From Sporothrix humicola (lineage: Eukaryota; Ascomycota; Sordariomycetes; Ophiostomatales; Ophiostomataceae): DNA of 64,000 bases. Shown in pieces: positions 47,665 through 59,272 of the stretch. The stretch is taken from assembly GCA_021396245.1 (NCBI GenBank), contig WNYE01000056.1, forward strand, positions 220,310 through 284,309, in the 5' to 3' direction. The notes under the pieces were generated by a model. The model saw only the letters and a program-made list of their open reading frames with translations, searched no databases and was not told the DNA's origin. Position 1 is the stretch's first letter. Each line of letters begins with the position of its first letter. The translations under genes and the position numbers were made by a program.

Positions 47665-49183
47665 CTACAAGTCCATCGTAATGTTGCCGATATCAAAAAG
47701 ATTGCCTGCAACACGGGCTGCTTCGGTGCAAACGCGCCGTGTCAGGGCTACAACAGGCACGTCCACGTATTCGGGGCGGTCCCAGTAGAGCTGCGCCAGC
47801 AGCGAGACCATGCTGATGAAGCTGGCGCCGGAAAACACACTGATGGAGATGGACGTCTCCTTGCGGATGTTGATCTTGCGCTGGGTGCCATGATAGAGTC
47901 CTGTCAAGATGGCGGCGATAGCGACCCAGGCAGGCAGAAGCAGGCGCGAGTCACCGCCGCTGCCCATAAGGTAGATAACCCACGAAGTGAGGTAGCCGTT
48001 GAGCGCGTTGATGGCCAGCAGGCGGACAATTGTCGCTTGGGGGGTGTAGTTGAGGAGCCTGTATTTGTTAGAGGAGGAACGATATAACGAATGTTCGCGC
48101 GGGGAGCTTACCATCTCGACATGAGGCAGTCGGTAAAGAAGAATGACAAGTACGCAGAAGCGCCACACTATACTGTTAGCAGAAATTCAAATAATGGGAA
48201 CAATCGCCACCAAGTAAACCTACCCAAATCATGGCCAACGCTGTCTCGGTCAGCTTCATCCGGCTCTCCAGCGACAGGCCGGCGCCACGGTCCGGTAGAT
48301 TGCCCAGGCTGCCCCTTGCAGCGGCTGCAATAGCACCGACACCGGGCACACTGCTCCCGAAACCTCCTCCATTACCATAACTCTTCAGGCCATTTGCATC
48401 AAACTCGCCAAAGACACCACGGGCAAGAGCCAGGGCATGCAGCTGCGCAAGCAGCCGAATAAAGATGCCCAGGCTCCACCAGATGGCAGGACACACAGAC
48501 AGCGACCGACAGGCGAACAGCGGCAGATGCCATAATCGGGGCAGGCCGAGCACGACGGCGACGCGAGGCTGCAGTAGAGAAGGTCGTACAACCTGACCGT
48601 CGTCTTTCTTGCTGCTGCTGCTACCGTTACCGCTATTACCGCCGTTACCACTGTTGCTGCTATTGCTGTTGGTCCGGTCGATTTCGGCGCCGTCGTAGCT
48701 CGGTGGCCCGCTGCCAGGTTGGTGACTCGTTTGGTGGCCCGTGTGGTGACTTGTGTGGTGGTTCTGGTGCGAATTACCGTTACCGTTACCAGGTAATGCG
48801 CTTCCTACCGCCGCGAGTGGCGTTGGCGTCGTGGTCGAGCCATGGTGGCCGTTCAAAGATGCGCCGGCCCGGTCAGTTATAGGTGGGCCAGTGTTGTACC
48901 ACTCTCTCGGGTAGCCAGGCGGTGCCGTTCCTAGTGGTATTGGCGGCGGTACACCGGCTCCCGAGCTTCCAGCATGCGAGCTGTGCTTGTTGATGTTCAC
49001 ATTCACGTTTTTGGCCTCATCGTTGGTCGTCTGGAAGCGAACAGTCTTGCGGTATGTCGGGCCGCCAGATGTTTGTGCTGGTGCCGGAGAAGAAGAAGAG
49101 GAAATCGGGAGGGAGGTCGATGTCGAGTTGGCGGAGGAGGTCGAGGAGTATGGAGGAAGTTCTGATGCGGGAGGAGGGGACAT
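47665..49183 (-). CDS. EOS1: N-glycosylation protein Eos1
   Basis: Exons 49183-48224, 48167-48112 and 48058-47665, 469 residues. The conserved Eos1 region begins near residue 195 with LLQPRVAVVLGLPRLWHLPLFACRSL. It continues across both introns with CGASAYLSFFFTDCLMSRW, LLNYTPQATIVRLLAINALN and INIRKETSISISVFSGASFISMVSLLAQL, giving several membrane spans. Yeast Eos1 is an ER membrane protein needed for normal N-glycosylation and oxidative-stress tolerance. The first 195 residues are disordered, with a His-rich patch (repeated HH and HQ around residues 140-160) and Gly/Asn/Ser runs. The ATG at 49183 (GATATG) is the first in the frame. The second exon is only 56 nt. Confidence 0.93.
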
Positions 49184-50932
49184 ATCGGAGGACGGCGAGA
49201 TGCGGAGGAGGGAGAAGAAATAGAAAAAGGTGTCGCGTGAGATCAAACTGAGAGGAGAAAGAGATGCGAATCAATCAATCGAAAGGAGGGAGACGGGAGA
49301 AGAGGGACAGCCAAGTGTCCTCTCTTTGAAGCTCCCTCTCTCTCCTTTGTGAAATGCCTCTATTCAGCGTTGAAAAAAGTGTTTGGAAGCTGTGCCGTCC
49401 CGCGCCTAAATTGCACTGGAGTTTGCATGCAAAGAAAGAGCGAAGCTGGGTCGTTTAATCGATCTGCCGTTGTAGACGGGAAGAGTCGAGAGAAAAATTC
49501 CAGAACGCGTCTAGAAAGCCTTTGGAATGCGGACGACAGTTGTGTGAGGAGGCGCCCTTTTAGGTAGTAGAGACGTCAGTCGTGGATGTCGAGGCTACTA
49601 TCTTGTCAAAGATAGTGGAAAGAGAGGAAGGGAAACTGTTGAAGAGGTTCGCGGTATCGATAAAACGAAGGTTGGTCGCAGAGAAAGCCAGCACAAAAGA
49701 GAAGACAGGATTTTGTATCGAGAGGAGTTGTGCGGCTGGAAGGGACACGAGCGACAAGGAGGGGAGGTGGGACGAGATAATAAAAAGAGCTCGCGATGTC
49801 GGACGTGGCACGAAGGATGTTTGATAGTTGGCCCGATCGGGGAGAGGCAGATAAGCTGAGAGAAGAGAGGAGAGGAGGAGAAATGAGGGCACAGAAAAGA
49901 GTCGATTGATTTTTCTGCTTGGTCGGGCTGCACAAGAGTGGGCAGGAGCGACTTGCGTGTGCGTGCAACGCAGGACGTTTTCGATGCAGTACTTGTACAG
50001 GGGGCAGCTTGGCTGGAGCCCATTGCGAATTGCGAATGGGCCAGATGCTGGCGAAATCGCCCTGCCAAGGTGGATGCCAATAGATGACTAACCAAATTAG
50101 CGTCACGTGGGGCGCAAGGCCAAGTCCAGACATCGAGAGTTGCGAACCCCAGACGGCAAAACAATAATCTCGAGATTAAAATATAACTTGTGGCTCACCG
50201 TGTTTCTATCTATCCTACGGAATATTTAACTGCGGTTCCTGCAGCAGGGATGCGGCAGCTGTGCAGGATGTGGCGTTTTGGTGAGATCGAGACGCTGCGT
50301 CTGACAGACAGATGCTAGTTTTTATATGGCCACTCCGTACGGTTAAGCTCTAAAAGATATTATAAAAATAAGAGAGTATTAACTATGAAGAAGAACGCAG
50401 TTTATAGTGTGTTTCTATGGTTTTGTTCGATTATGTGAAAAGATGTCGTGATGTTGAGGTTGAAGTGAGGTTCCGAATTCAGAATAAACACTTTAAGTGC
50501 CCCTGTTCAACTGTATTTCTAGTGAATTTTGCCCCTGGAACCGCTCATTGCACAGCGGCTTTAGCGAGGTCAAATGCAACAACCCCATTGGACGTTGTAA
50601 ATTGACAGGCTAGTCCCGGATAGGCAATGGCTGTTCCCGACAATTGACATGCAGAGGAAAAAAAAGATCGCCAGAGATTCCGACGTCAGGCGGGTTGTGT
50701 TCTATTCTGCTTTTCGGGTTTCCCACGCACTCTACGACGACAACCTTGCCCACCAACGCCGGCGACAGGCCCCCGGCATACTATAAAATACATACGGGCA
50801 CTTGATTGCGCCAATCACCCCGGCACGAGCGCCACGACGACCGTCCTCGGCTCCGATCGGACGACTTTTTTTTTTTTTTTTTTTGGAGGGATTCTCTCTA
50901 CCGGCGCAACGGCGCGCATTGAACACACCACG
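49184..50932. other. Intergenic: divergent promoter region of EOS1 and the Mba1/mL45-type gene
   Basis: 1.75 kb without a supported gene. The left 800 bases are purine-rich on the plus strand, a promoter/leader pattern for EOS1. An E-box lies at 50104-50109, and a T-run of about 20 bases at 50865-50884 sits just before the right-hand ATG. Confidence 0.6.
50104..50109. promoter_or_regulatory. CACGTG E-box between EOS1 and Mba1/mL45-type gene
   Basis: GTCACGTGG, a consensus site for Cbf1/bHLH factors, between two divergent housekeeping genes. Confidence 0.4.
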
Positions 50933-51972
50933 ATGGCCGGCGTTCTTCGGCAGCCGCTCCTGCGGTCCCGGGCCCCTGCGCCCTTCTTCTCCTTTCCCAC
51001 ACAGGCCTCCAAGCCGTCACAACTCCAACTCTCACAACGGCGGGCAGCCCACGCAAGGGCACCCTCGAGAAAGAGCCGTGGTGGCGATGCCGAATGGTCA
51101 CCGACTGTGTCTGCGGCGAGGATGAGGGATGGCCAACCGTCTGCCATGATTGGATTCCGCATTCCCCGTACGTGCCCACATCGCGGCGACGCAACTCTAC
51201 CAAGCTCCTGCTAATGTCTTTCTCAGAAACGTTTGTCTCGCCCGGCCTCACCCAATACATTTCGCAGCCCGCCACGTTTGCCAAAATGTTCTGGTGGGGG
51301 CTCCAGACCCGCGTCCGCGACTACATGGCCGAGATGTCGATGCGCATCCAGAGCAAACCCTCGTTCTTCACAGCAGCCGCCTTCAAGCCCAACAAAAAGG
51401 CCATTGGCCCCATGGCCAAGAACATGCACTACCAGATGCTCGAGGCCACGGCCGCCGGTGACTTGCCAACGCTGCGCCGCCTTCTGACGACGGCGCACCT
51501 CGACCAGATTTCGGGCCTGATTGCCCGCCGCCCGCGCGGCCAAAAGGTCAAGTGGGAGCTGCTGTCGTACAAGGGCAAGCCGACGATTGCCAACAACAAG
51601 GTCATGATGGTGCCCGGCCCCGCGCCCATGTATATACGGCAGGTGGTTGTCACAATCCGCAGCCGGCAACGGTTCACATGGACTCAGGAGGATGCTGCTA
51701 CGGCGAACGTGGGCAACGGTAACCGGAGAAAGGCTGCGGCCGCAGCTGCTACGGCCAAGCCGGCAGCGGAACCCCGTGTTGTCGAGAAGGACGTCAAGGA
51801 GAACGTCATCCTGGTGGCCGTGCTGGATCGGTCGACGTGGCAGACGACCGACTGGCGCATCTTTGGCTTCATTGAGGACACGACGCCCGAGTCGTGGCTG
51901 AAGGAGAACGAACTGGTCACGAGCGCGTCCAAGGACGGCGCAACTCAGATTGGAGGTGTGCAGCATCGGTAA
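50933..51972 (+). CDS. Mitochondrial Tim44-like protein of the Mba1/mL45 family
   Basis: Exons 50933-51167 and 51227-51972, 326 residues. The first 60 residues are rich in Arg, Ser and Ala with no acidic residues early on (MAGVLRQPLLRSRAPAPFF), a mitochondrial presequence. From about residue 80 a Tim44-like domain follows: FVSPGLTQYISQP, MFWWGLQTRVRDYM, MHYQMLEATAAGDLPTLRRL, PAPMYIRQVVVTIRSRQ and TDWRIFGFIEDTTPESWL. Family members bind mitochondrial ribosomes at the inner membrane and help insert newly made proteins. The exon junction falls in IPQTF and restores the conserved frame. A low-complexity Ala insert (about residues 230-250) is variable. Whether it is called Mba1 or mL45 cannot be settled here. 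Confidence 0.88.
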
Positions 51973-52324
51973 TAGTGTCGTCGATGCACGTGTACGAGTA
52001 AGAAGAGACGGAGGGCAGAGTCACAAAAATACTGGGAGAGAGCTGTTGGCTAAAACTAGAAGACGATCCCCCATTGCATAAAAGGTGCCAATTTGTACAT
52101 AGCAACACAAAAGCTGGCCTCCAGATGAATTATTGAAATAAAAATTATAAATTGTTATATAAATCATACCCGTTCGCTCTTAAAGCACCAAACGCCGTTG
52201 CTGTCCGCTGTTTTCCTATCCTTCAACGCCAGCCATGAGTAATAACAATAAAAGAGACAGAAATGTCCCAACTCCAAAGATGCTATAAATATATACAAAT
52301 CAAAGCAAAAGCTCTCCCAAAAAT
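51973..52324. other. Short convergent intergenic region
   Basis: AT-rich 3' regions of the two flanking genes; nothing else seen. Confidence 0.6.
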
Positions 52325-53557
52325 CTATCGTGCCCAAACGGGCTTCGCCTGCCCTTCATTGCCCTCCACCTTGTCGCGGTCCCATTCCCGCTCCTCGCCC
52401 TTCTTGGCCCACGGCGAGTTGTCGAGACGACGCCGTCCACCGCGCGACAATATCGCAATCTCCTTGTCGGTGAATCCGGCCGCCTTGAGTCGCTCGGCAT
52501 TGTCGCGAAGGAGCTGTTTGCGATCTTCCTTCATCTCGTCACCGGCTTCGTCGGCGGCATTGCTTGCAGGCTGCCGAGGAGCGACTTGGGGCCGTGCCTG
52601 GGGAATCGGATACTCCACGTCGTTGGCGGGATCATAGTCGGCAGCGAAATGCCGGTCCATGCTGCTGGTAGCAAAGCCTGGAGTTGCAGCAGTGCGTGCG
52701 CCGCGGCCACGGATGCGGATACCCGTGTCGTTGGTGGCAGCTTGGAGGCGGTCCGATGCCAGCTTGGGGCCGACAAACTCGTCTAGAGGGTCTGAGCTAT
52801 AGTCGCTCTCGTCGTCAACGCTCATGTCGGTGGGAGACCTGTCCTTCGTAGATCCTCGCGCCCGGTCTTGTTCTCGGTCGTGGTCGCGATCACGGTGTGA
52901 GTGCTTCGATGCGCGAGGAGATGCCGACCGCCGCCGACTGTGTCGGCTTGGGCTCTTGCTCCTCTCCCGGTGTTTGTGTCTGGAGGAGCCGTGACCCTTA
53001 TCCACTTCTCCTTCCTTGGGCTCTCGATCCCGGCTGCGGTCGCGGTGCCGTCTGCTCCTGCTCTCACGGTCCCTCTCTCGATCCTTCTTTTCCCGCTCGC
53101 GTTCTCTGTCCTCTCTACTGCTGTCCCGATGACGACTGCTCCGGTGGTGGTCACGGCGGCTCCTGCTGCTCTTATCGCTGTGCTTGCCGTCTCTCTTCTT
53201 GCCATCATCATCACTGTCGTCATCCCTATGCCGTTTCCGTCTCCGATGTCGGTCGTCGGCTCGAGTCGAGTCGTCATTTGATTTTCTTGTGTCCCTTCGC
53301 CGCCGGCTTCTGTCTCTGTCATTTCTGTCGTCTTCACTGCTGTCCCCATCCTCTCCATTCAGCTTCTTTAACCGTTTCTGTGCATCGGCCGTCTCGCGCG
53401 CCAGCAGGGCGGCATTGTGTGACTTGGCCTCGCGGACAATGTGGCTCAGGAACCGGGTGTTGGGCTTCATCTTGGAAGCTGGCCGGCTGCCCCTCAAGCT
53501 TGCTGGTGGTGTCGGGTCGATCAGCAGCTTGTACGCCTGCATATCGAGGTCGTCCAT
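52325..53557 (-). CDS. RS-rich nuclear protein, probably splicing-associated
   Basis: A single exon of 410 residues from the ATG at 53557. The N-terminus (MDDLDMQAYKLLIDPT, then KPNTRFLSHIVREAKSHNAALLARE) and the C-terminus (RHFAADYDPANDVE, then ERLKAAGFTDKEI and SPWAKKGEEREWD) are conserved-looking. The middle 200 residues are Arg, Asp, Ser and His-rich with many RS, RD and RE pairs. Such RS domains direct proteins to nuclear speckles and the spliceosome. Similar fungal proteins are often labelled pre-mRNA-splicing factor 38B, but the Prp38 domain is not visible, so no symbol is given. No intron interrupts it. Confidence 0.88.
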   Translation of the reverse strand: MDDLDMQAYKLLIDPTPPASLRGSRPASKMKPNTRFLSHIVREAKSHNAALLARETADAQKRLKKLNGEDGDSSEDDRNDRDRSRRRRDTRKSNDDSTRADDRHRRRKRHRDDDSDDDGKKRDGKHSDKSSRSRRDHHRSSRHRDSSREDREREREKKDRERDRESRSRRHRDRSRDREPKEGEVDKGHGSSRHKHRERSKSPSRHSRRRSASPRASKHSHRDRDHDREQDRARGSTKDRSPTDMSVDDESDYSSDPLDEFVGPKLASDRLQAATNDTGIRIRGRGARTAATPGFATSSMDRHFAADYDPANDVEYPIPQARPQVAPRQPASNAADEAGDEMKEDRKQLLRDNAERLKAAGFTDKEIAILSRGGRRRLDNSPWAKKGEEREWDRDKVEGNEGQAKPVWAR

Positions 53558-54163
53558 GGCTGCGGCGGGTGGGGAGGCAAACTCCCGGGGTCCAGTGGAG
53601 TGTTGTCGTTTGACGGTTGATGGATGGCTGGAGGTGGGCGGTGATGAAAACGAGGATTGGAGCTGGCGGCAAAATAGTAGTCCAGGAAAGAAAATAAACG
53701 TGGTTATAAAGAAATAGCGACCAAAACAACACTCCAATCCTCCTAGGGATAAAGCAAGAGCGACTGGAGTGAATGGACGGTGAAGGGAAGAACGATTCAC
53801 GGGTGAGGTTGGGGGAAGGTGGCAGTTTGTGCCGCGATTGACCGCCAATTTTTTTTTGGAGATAAAGGGTGCAATTATGACGTTGGTCGTGTCACGTGAT
53901 TTTATCTGTGTAAGTGACTGGACAGTATCAACAGTTTAAAACCACGAACTATGTCGTACAAAACATTAAAAATGAGATGAAAGGTTTGGTTCTAGGTTTT
54001 TTAAGGCCAGTGGTAGTTCTGTTGGTTTATTCAATGATACTTGCCGTGTCCAATCTGTACAATTACATAACATCCCCGAATAGTTCATCCTGGCATCCCA
54101 ACTTGGTATAAAAATTCAAAAACGCAGAGAAAACATTCTGTTTATAAGGAGCCAAAACTGAAC
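53558..54163. other. Intergenic: promoter of the RS-rich gene
   Basis: Contains an E-box at 53893-53898. No supported gene. Confidence 0.6.
53893..53898. promoter_or_regulatory. CACGTG E-box upstream of the RS-rich gene
   Basis: GTCACGTGAT about 335 bases upstream of the ATG at 53557, the extended form preferred by Cbf1-type factors. Confidence 0.45.
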
Positions 54164-54697
54164 TCAAATCGACTTTGACGGATCACACGAGTTCTTCTCC
54201 GGTGCCATGTCCCAGGTCTGCCACTGATATTCGACATTGTCGACACCGAGTGCTGTTTATGTAAGCAGAAATTCAGACGATTATTTTCCACACCATATCT
54301 CTTACTTCTCTCATCTTTTGTTTCTCTTTTACAAAAATAACGTCAAAGAAAACTTACCATTAAATGAGTCCCTATAGTTACAGTCTTCCACGGCCAGCGT
54401 GGTGGACTTTGTAATGGCGATGATGGTGTTGCCGCAAGAGTGTGAAGCTCTCAGTAGCCACGGCCAGATGGCCAGCTTGGAGTGCCAGGAAGCCTCGTAA
54501 TCGGGCGGCGGGAGATGTGAAGAAGAAGAGGAGGAGGAGGATGAAAACGATGACCGAATATCGTATTGTGACTTTCTGCTGCGTTTGGCACCGTCATCGA
54601 GGGCCTTTTGCACCGCGTTGCGCCATTCGAGAATAATTTCGCGGCGAAAGTCCTCGATGGCCTTCAGATGTTCCTCGTCGATAATTTCGTCGTCCAT
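54164..54697 (-). CDS. 142-residue orphan protein with Ser tract
   Basis: Exons 54697-54358 and 54252-54164 (donor GTAAGT, acceptor AACAG, 105-nt intron), 142 residues. The N-terminal 45 residues are a charged helix (EHLKAIEDFRREIILEWRNAVQKAL). A run of about ten Ser follows, then an aromatic, Trp-containing region (SWHSKLAIWPWLLRASHSCGN) and an end (VEYQWQTWDMAPEK) that continues cleanly across the splice. Consensus splice sites and the Kozak-like AAAATG support a real gene. There is no signal peptide and no family was recognised. Confidence 0.7.
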
Positions 54698-56173
54698 TTT
54701 AGCTTGTCTTTGTGGTAAAGTTCTTTGGGAAAAAAAAAATTGAATTGAAAGAAGTAATGTCCAGAAAAGATGAGATGCTCGAGACGACCAAACGTCCACC
54801 TGACGACTGCGGCGGTGAGAGGGGTCGTGTAGATCTAGGACATTGTCGGCTGGTGATCCACTCGACGAAATCACGAGAAAAAGAAGGAAGACAAGTTTGA
54901 CAAATTTGAAGGAAGGACAAGCGATATTAAAGACAAACGAAAGATAGTAACACATACTTGTACAAGCAAACACGTCGCGTTGCCTATTAATAAAGAACAC
55001 AGGAGCACAAGGAGCACGAGCACCTGCCCGCAAGATGCCCCTCACAAAAACATAAAGCTGATGCCCTGTGTGGCACTTGTCTCAGCATAATGGAACAATG
55101 CACAGAGCTACCCTACTCCGTATTGTGACCTCCAACAGGAAGTAAATCCCATAAGCCCACACTCAGTGCATTGGAGATCGTAGAAAATGGGTTGTGCCCG
55201 GCTTTTGCGGCCTTGAATTTGTCAGAAGCAAGGGCGCAGGCTGCCTATGCTGCAGCACGGCATCGGCCCAAAAATGGCCTAGGCGATCACGACATCAGAT
55301 CGCAGAGAGAAAAAGGTGGGTAAAATGGGCAAGGTAAAGAGGAGCTGCAGACGTGGGGGAACAGACATACGGAATATATTGAGCATGCGACAGTTATTTT
55401 GTGTCACTTTCCAGATTGGTGTAATCTGTGGACTTGATTCATATTTATTTATAGTTTTAAGAAAAGAAAAAGAAAAGAGAGAGAGATCGAGAGGGAATAC
55501 GCTGAGATACCGATGAAAGTTTCCCAAGAGAACGTTTCATAATCCCTCTATCAGGAACAGCTCGAACCCTGTTTATCTCTCCCTTACGATTTACATATTG
55601 TTTATTTATGCTTCTCCCTATTATCCAGGAAAAAGCCGTGTTTTTGTCTCCCTTTGGAAGATCGCAACGGGTGGTCACGTGTCTCTTGTTTTCGCATTTT
55701 CGACGCAACAACAGAGGGTTTGGCGGAAATATGAATCTAGCAATCGAGATGAATAGCGCATGTTCCTTCCATATCGTCATTTTGTCATCATCGCCATGCC
55801 AGACGCGGGAAACAGACCATCATCCATGTCAACAACGGACGGAGGGAATGGCCCTGATATCGACTCGATCTAGCCTGTAATACAAGGGAAATTTAGCGGG
55901 GCGCGTCTGGACCAGTGACGTCGGAGAGTGGAGACGCGAACTTTAATGGGAGCGGCGCGTAGGACACTATTTTTTCAAGCCTTTTTCAAGCCTCCAAAAA
56001 AATCTCTAAAACGGCCAGACCTCGATCCTCAGCCGCGTCTTCTATCGTCCATACACCCACAACCATCTTTCGACATGCCATAGCATTGCATATACAGCAT
56101 AAACGGCTCCTTTACTGGGTCAATGCATCGTCTACAACAATAAATAACGACGACAACCCTCCTCACCGCCGAG
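54698..56173. other. Intergenic: divergent promoter region of orphan gene and POP1
   Basis: 1.5 kb without a supported gene. It has an E-box at 55676-55681 and a GACGTC-containing stretch near 55915, about 260 bases before the POP1 ATG. Confidence 0.6.
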
Positions 56174-59032
56174 ATGGCCCCGAAAACGGGCAGCGGTTTT
56201 GGCAATGCCCGTGCCGGTGCTCGGTCGACGCCTCCGATTCGGAGAGACAGAGGGGCGGACAAAGAGAGGGACCCTCCGGCCGACTCGTTGGACCTGACGA
56301 GCTTTATCAGCGCGCTCGAGCAGGAGATTGGCGACCTGCACTCGACAATCAAGACACGGCGCGATGACCGGGTCGAAAAGGCGTTTCAGCGCGTGCCACG
56401 AAACATGCGCCGGCGGACGGCGAGCCACAATGCGAAACGCGTGCCGCGAAGGCTTCGGCAGCAGGCACACCGTGACCAGGCGGCCGACAACACGCCGAGC
56501 ATAGCGACGGGGCTGGCCAAGCGCAAAAAGGCACGGCCGGCGAGCGCGTGGGTGCACGAAAACACCAAGAAGCGGATCAAAGTGCAGGAGGAGAGGAAGC
56601 TGGCAAGACAAGAGGGTGGCGACGATATAGAGGAGGAGGAGGATGGGGACGAGGAAGAGGACAACCAGTCTCCGGGCCTGCCGCGTGCCCCTCTTCCCAT
56701 AAAAAACTTGCACCTCCCAACGCACCGGTGGCAGTCGAAGCGAGCGCAAATGGACAACCCTGGCTTTCTGTGGAACACGACGCTCGTGCGGACACCCGCC
56801 AACAAGACATATCGCATGTCGCTGCGTGCTGCAGGCCTCAAGCCGGGGATGTGCACGTGCTGGGACACGAGCTACAAGCCGACTATCTTTTTGAAAGGAC
56901 CCGCGAAGCAGCTGGACGAGGCGTTGGCGATTGTCGTCGAGCCGCATCTTCTGACGTCTTCGTTAAGGAGTGGCGCATCCTGCGTGGACGTCAAGCTGCC
57001 ACGGTCCTTCAACTACCAGACACATCAAAATCAGGCTGTCGACAAAGGGTTCGAGCTTAGTGGCCCGGGCAACTGCGGCGCCATGACTTTGTTCTACAAT
57101 CCGACTACGACAATATCAGAAACGACGACGGAAATGACAGACGGCGACCATGATGAGCGGTCTGCCTTTCTACGCGTCCACCCAACACTCTTCTCTCATA
57201 TCTGGACAACACTCAACAATGAGGTTTCTCGGAAACAGCTCTCAGTCACAATCCGCGACTTTCGACTCGAAATCGGCAGCATCGATGTCACTGGCAGCGC
57301 TGCCGTCGAGACGCTGGCTGCCACACTCTACCCCTACGAAACAACCACGACGCCCATGGAACCCCAGGGCAGAGAATTCTTGAAACTGCGTTCCATCGAT
57401 ACCACAGGACTCGCCACATCGAGTGGCGCCATGCTCGCGTTCAATATCCAGGATCCTCGTCTAGACGAGCCGCAAACAACACCCGGCGTCGAGGGCAACT
57501 CACAAGGACGAGGCCCAAGCCCGACTGGACGCACCCTCCACAGCATTCTTCTGGACTGGCCGTCCAGCGATATCGAACGCCGTCCCTCGGGCCTCTTTGA
57601 CACATTGGCCCGCCACAGCGCCAAGAAGCTTGTTCCCCAGACTACTCTTGATAAACGACGCGGCAAACTGTCGACCAACGAACGTTTGTTGCTCGCCAGC
57701 AACCCCGAGTGCCGCCCGATCCCAGTCATTGTCGCCTCGGCCGACGGCGCCTCTTCTGTGCCCGCAGCGGCCGACCCGCACGCTTCCAGTCGGAGCACCA
57801 CGTCGAGTCCCACGTGGACGATCATCGCACCCCGCGCCTGTATCGATGCCATTTGGCAGCGCATGCACCTGCAACACCTGTCCAGCTCTGGTCAACGGCC
57901 AATGCATGCCGGGCTCGAAGAAGAGATGCACATGTCGCTGGAGCGCGGGAGACCCTGGTTCCCGGCAGATTTCCCGGGGACGCCAACGGGCTGGGACTGG
58001 GAGCTGCAGAGCCGGCGGCGGCAGGAACAGATCTGGAACGCGAAGCCGACGGCCAAGCGCACACAATGGAAGGCCGTCGATTTGGGCAATGGTGCCACGA
58101 CCAAAGGGGAATTGGGTTCAGGCTTTGCTTGCGACTGGGAGTTTTTATTTGGCGTGGACACCGTGCCGGGGACGCTCGCAAACGTGGAAATGGAAAAGGC
58201 ATCCGAGGTGTCGGAGAAGAGCGGACTTTTGCTGCCCGCGAGCCAGCACGTCCTCGCAGAAGACACCGTTATGGACGTGTGCGACGAGGCAGAAGGCAAG
58301 AAGCTGCAGGAACTGGTCCAGTTCAAGGCGTTGCAGCCAAACAGAAGCTCGATGCCGCCTATTGTGCGCGATCTGCAGCACGTTACCTGGAGCGATGTGC
58401 GCAACGCCGTCCATAATATGCGCCTGCACAAACCCGTCGTCTGGCGCTCGCCCTACTCCTTGATGACAATTTCTGTCCAACTCATCAAAGGCGGCGTTCC
58501 CAGCCCTAGAGCTCGTGTCTATCGGTTGCCCACAGACTGCAACCGCGCAAAGTGGATCGAGATGGCCCACCGGCCCGAATGCAAGCACAAGGAAGACCAA
58601 AAGAAGACGCGTCCACCGATGCCGCGGCGCATGCCCGCCGACGCCGACATTGCCACGCGCAAGAAACTGCTCGCCCGGTCGCTGCTGGAGACGCCCTTGC
58701 CCTATCCAAGACCGCAGCCAGAGGATACAAACGACATTCACCTGCCCATCCCCGGCCGGGACGACCTGATTGGCTTCTTGACGAGCGGCGCATTGCGATT
58801 CCTGACGTCCAAGGGCGCTGGTATTGGGCACGTCAGTGCACAAAAGCTAGTGGAGTCCATTCTCGTAGGAGATGGCAGTGATAATGATGGCGATACAGGT
58901 ACAACCGTGGACGTAGACCCTGCTTCGCAGGACCGCCGCACGCCCATCAGCCGAGACGCGCGGCTGTGCATTGTGCGCAACGCGGGCGAGCGTGTTGGCC
59001 ACCTGGCTCGCTGGACGCCGATCAGCAACTGA
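56174..59032 (+). CDS. POP1: RNase P/MRP protein subunit Pop1
   Basis: A single exon of 952 residues. The N-terminal Pop1 signature is at residues 76-95 (RNMRRRTASHNAKRVPRRLR). The LPTHRWQSKRAQM motif (about residues 180-192) is the second family hallmark. A POPLD-type domain lies in the middle (PVVWRSPYSLMTISVQLIKGG), and the end carries CIVRNAGERVGHLARW. Pop1 is the largest protein of RNase P and RNase MRP, which cut the 5' leader of tRNA precursors and process pre-rRNA in the nucleus and nucleolus. An acidic run (EEEEDGDEEED, about residues 155) separates the first two motifs. The length fits Pop1 of filamentous fungi. Confidence 0.97.
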   Translation: MAPKTGSGFGNARAGARSTPPIRRDRGADKERDPPADSLDLTSFISALEQEIGDLHSTIKTRRDDRVEKAFQRVPRNMRRRTASHNAKRVPRRLRQQAHRDQAADNTPSIATGLAKRKKARPASAWVHENTKKRIKVQEERKLARQEGGDDIEEEEDGDEEEDNQSPGLPRAPLPIKNLHLPTHRWQSKRAQMDNPGFLWNTTLVRTPANKTYRMSLRAAGLKPGMCTCWDTSYKPTIFLKGPAKQLDEALAIVVEPHLLTSSLRSGASCVDVKLPRSFNYQTHQNQAVDKGFELSGPGNCGAMTLFYNPTTTISETTTEMTDGDHDERSAFLRVHPTLFSHIWTTLNNEVSRKQLSVTIRDFRLEIGSIDVTGSAAVETLAATLYPYETTTTPMEPQGREFLKLRSIDTTGLATSSGAMLAFNIQDPRLDEPQTTPGVEGNSQGRGPSPTGRTLHSILLDWPSSDIERRPSGLFDTLARHSAKKLVPQTTLDKRRGKLSTNERLLLASNPECRPIPVIVASADGASSVPAAADPHASSRSTTSSPTWTIIAPRACIDAIWQRMHLQHLSSSGQRPMHAGLEEEMHMSLERGRPWFPADFPGTPTGWDWELQSRRRQEQIWNAKPTAKRTQWKAVDLGNGATTKGELGSGFACDWEFLFGVDTVPGTLANVEMEKASEVSEKSGLLLPASQHVLAEDTVMDVCDEAEGKKLQELVQFKALQPNRSSMPPIVRDLQHVTWSDVRNAVHNMRLHKPVVWRSPYSLMTISVQLIKGGVPSPRARVYRLPTDCNRAKWIEMAHRPECKHKEDQKKTRPPMPRRMPADADIATRKKLLARSLLETPLPYPRPQPEDTNDIHLPIPGRDDLIGFLTSGALRFLTSKGAGIGHVSAQKLVESILVGDGSDNDGDTGTTVDVDPASQDRRTPISRDARLCIVRNAGERVGHLARWTPISN

Positions 59033-59272
59033 CATTTGACGACTAACAAACGCAAGTTGGGGTGAAAAAGTTGGGGGAGCATACACAACCCAAGACATAT
59101 CTTGTAAATAATAATACCAATTTTAATTATCGAATCCATTTGATTCGCGTAAACATATACAAAACGGTGAATAGATATCCAAAATGAAAAGACGCTACTG
59201 CATGTGAACGAAGGAAAATGAAAATATATGTACAGAATACGACATATACCAAATTAGGTCGATGTGCCCGGA

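Noticed and set aside
52897..53613. 238-codon frame opposite the RS-rich gene
   Set aside because: Produced by the Arg/Ser/Asp codon bias on the other strand.
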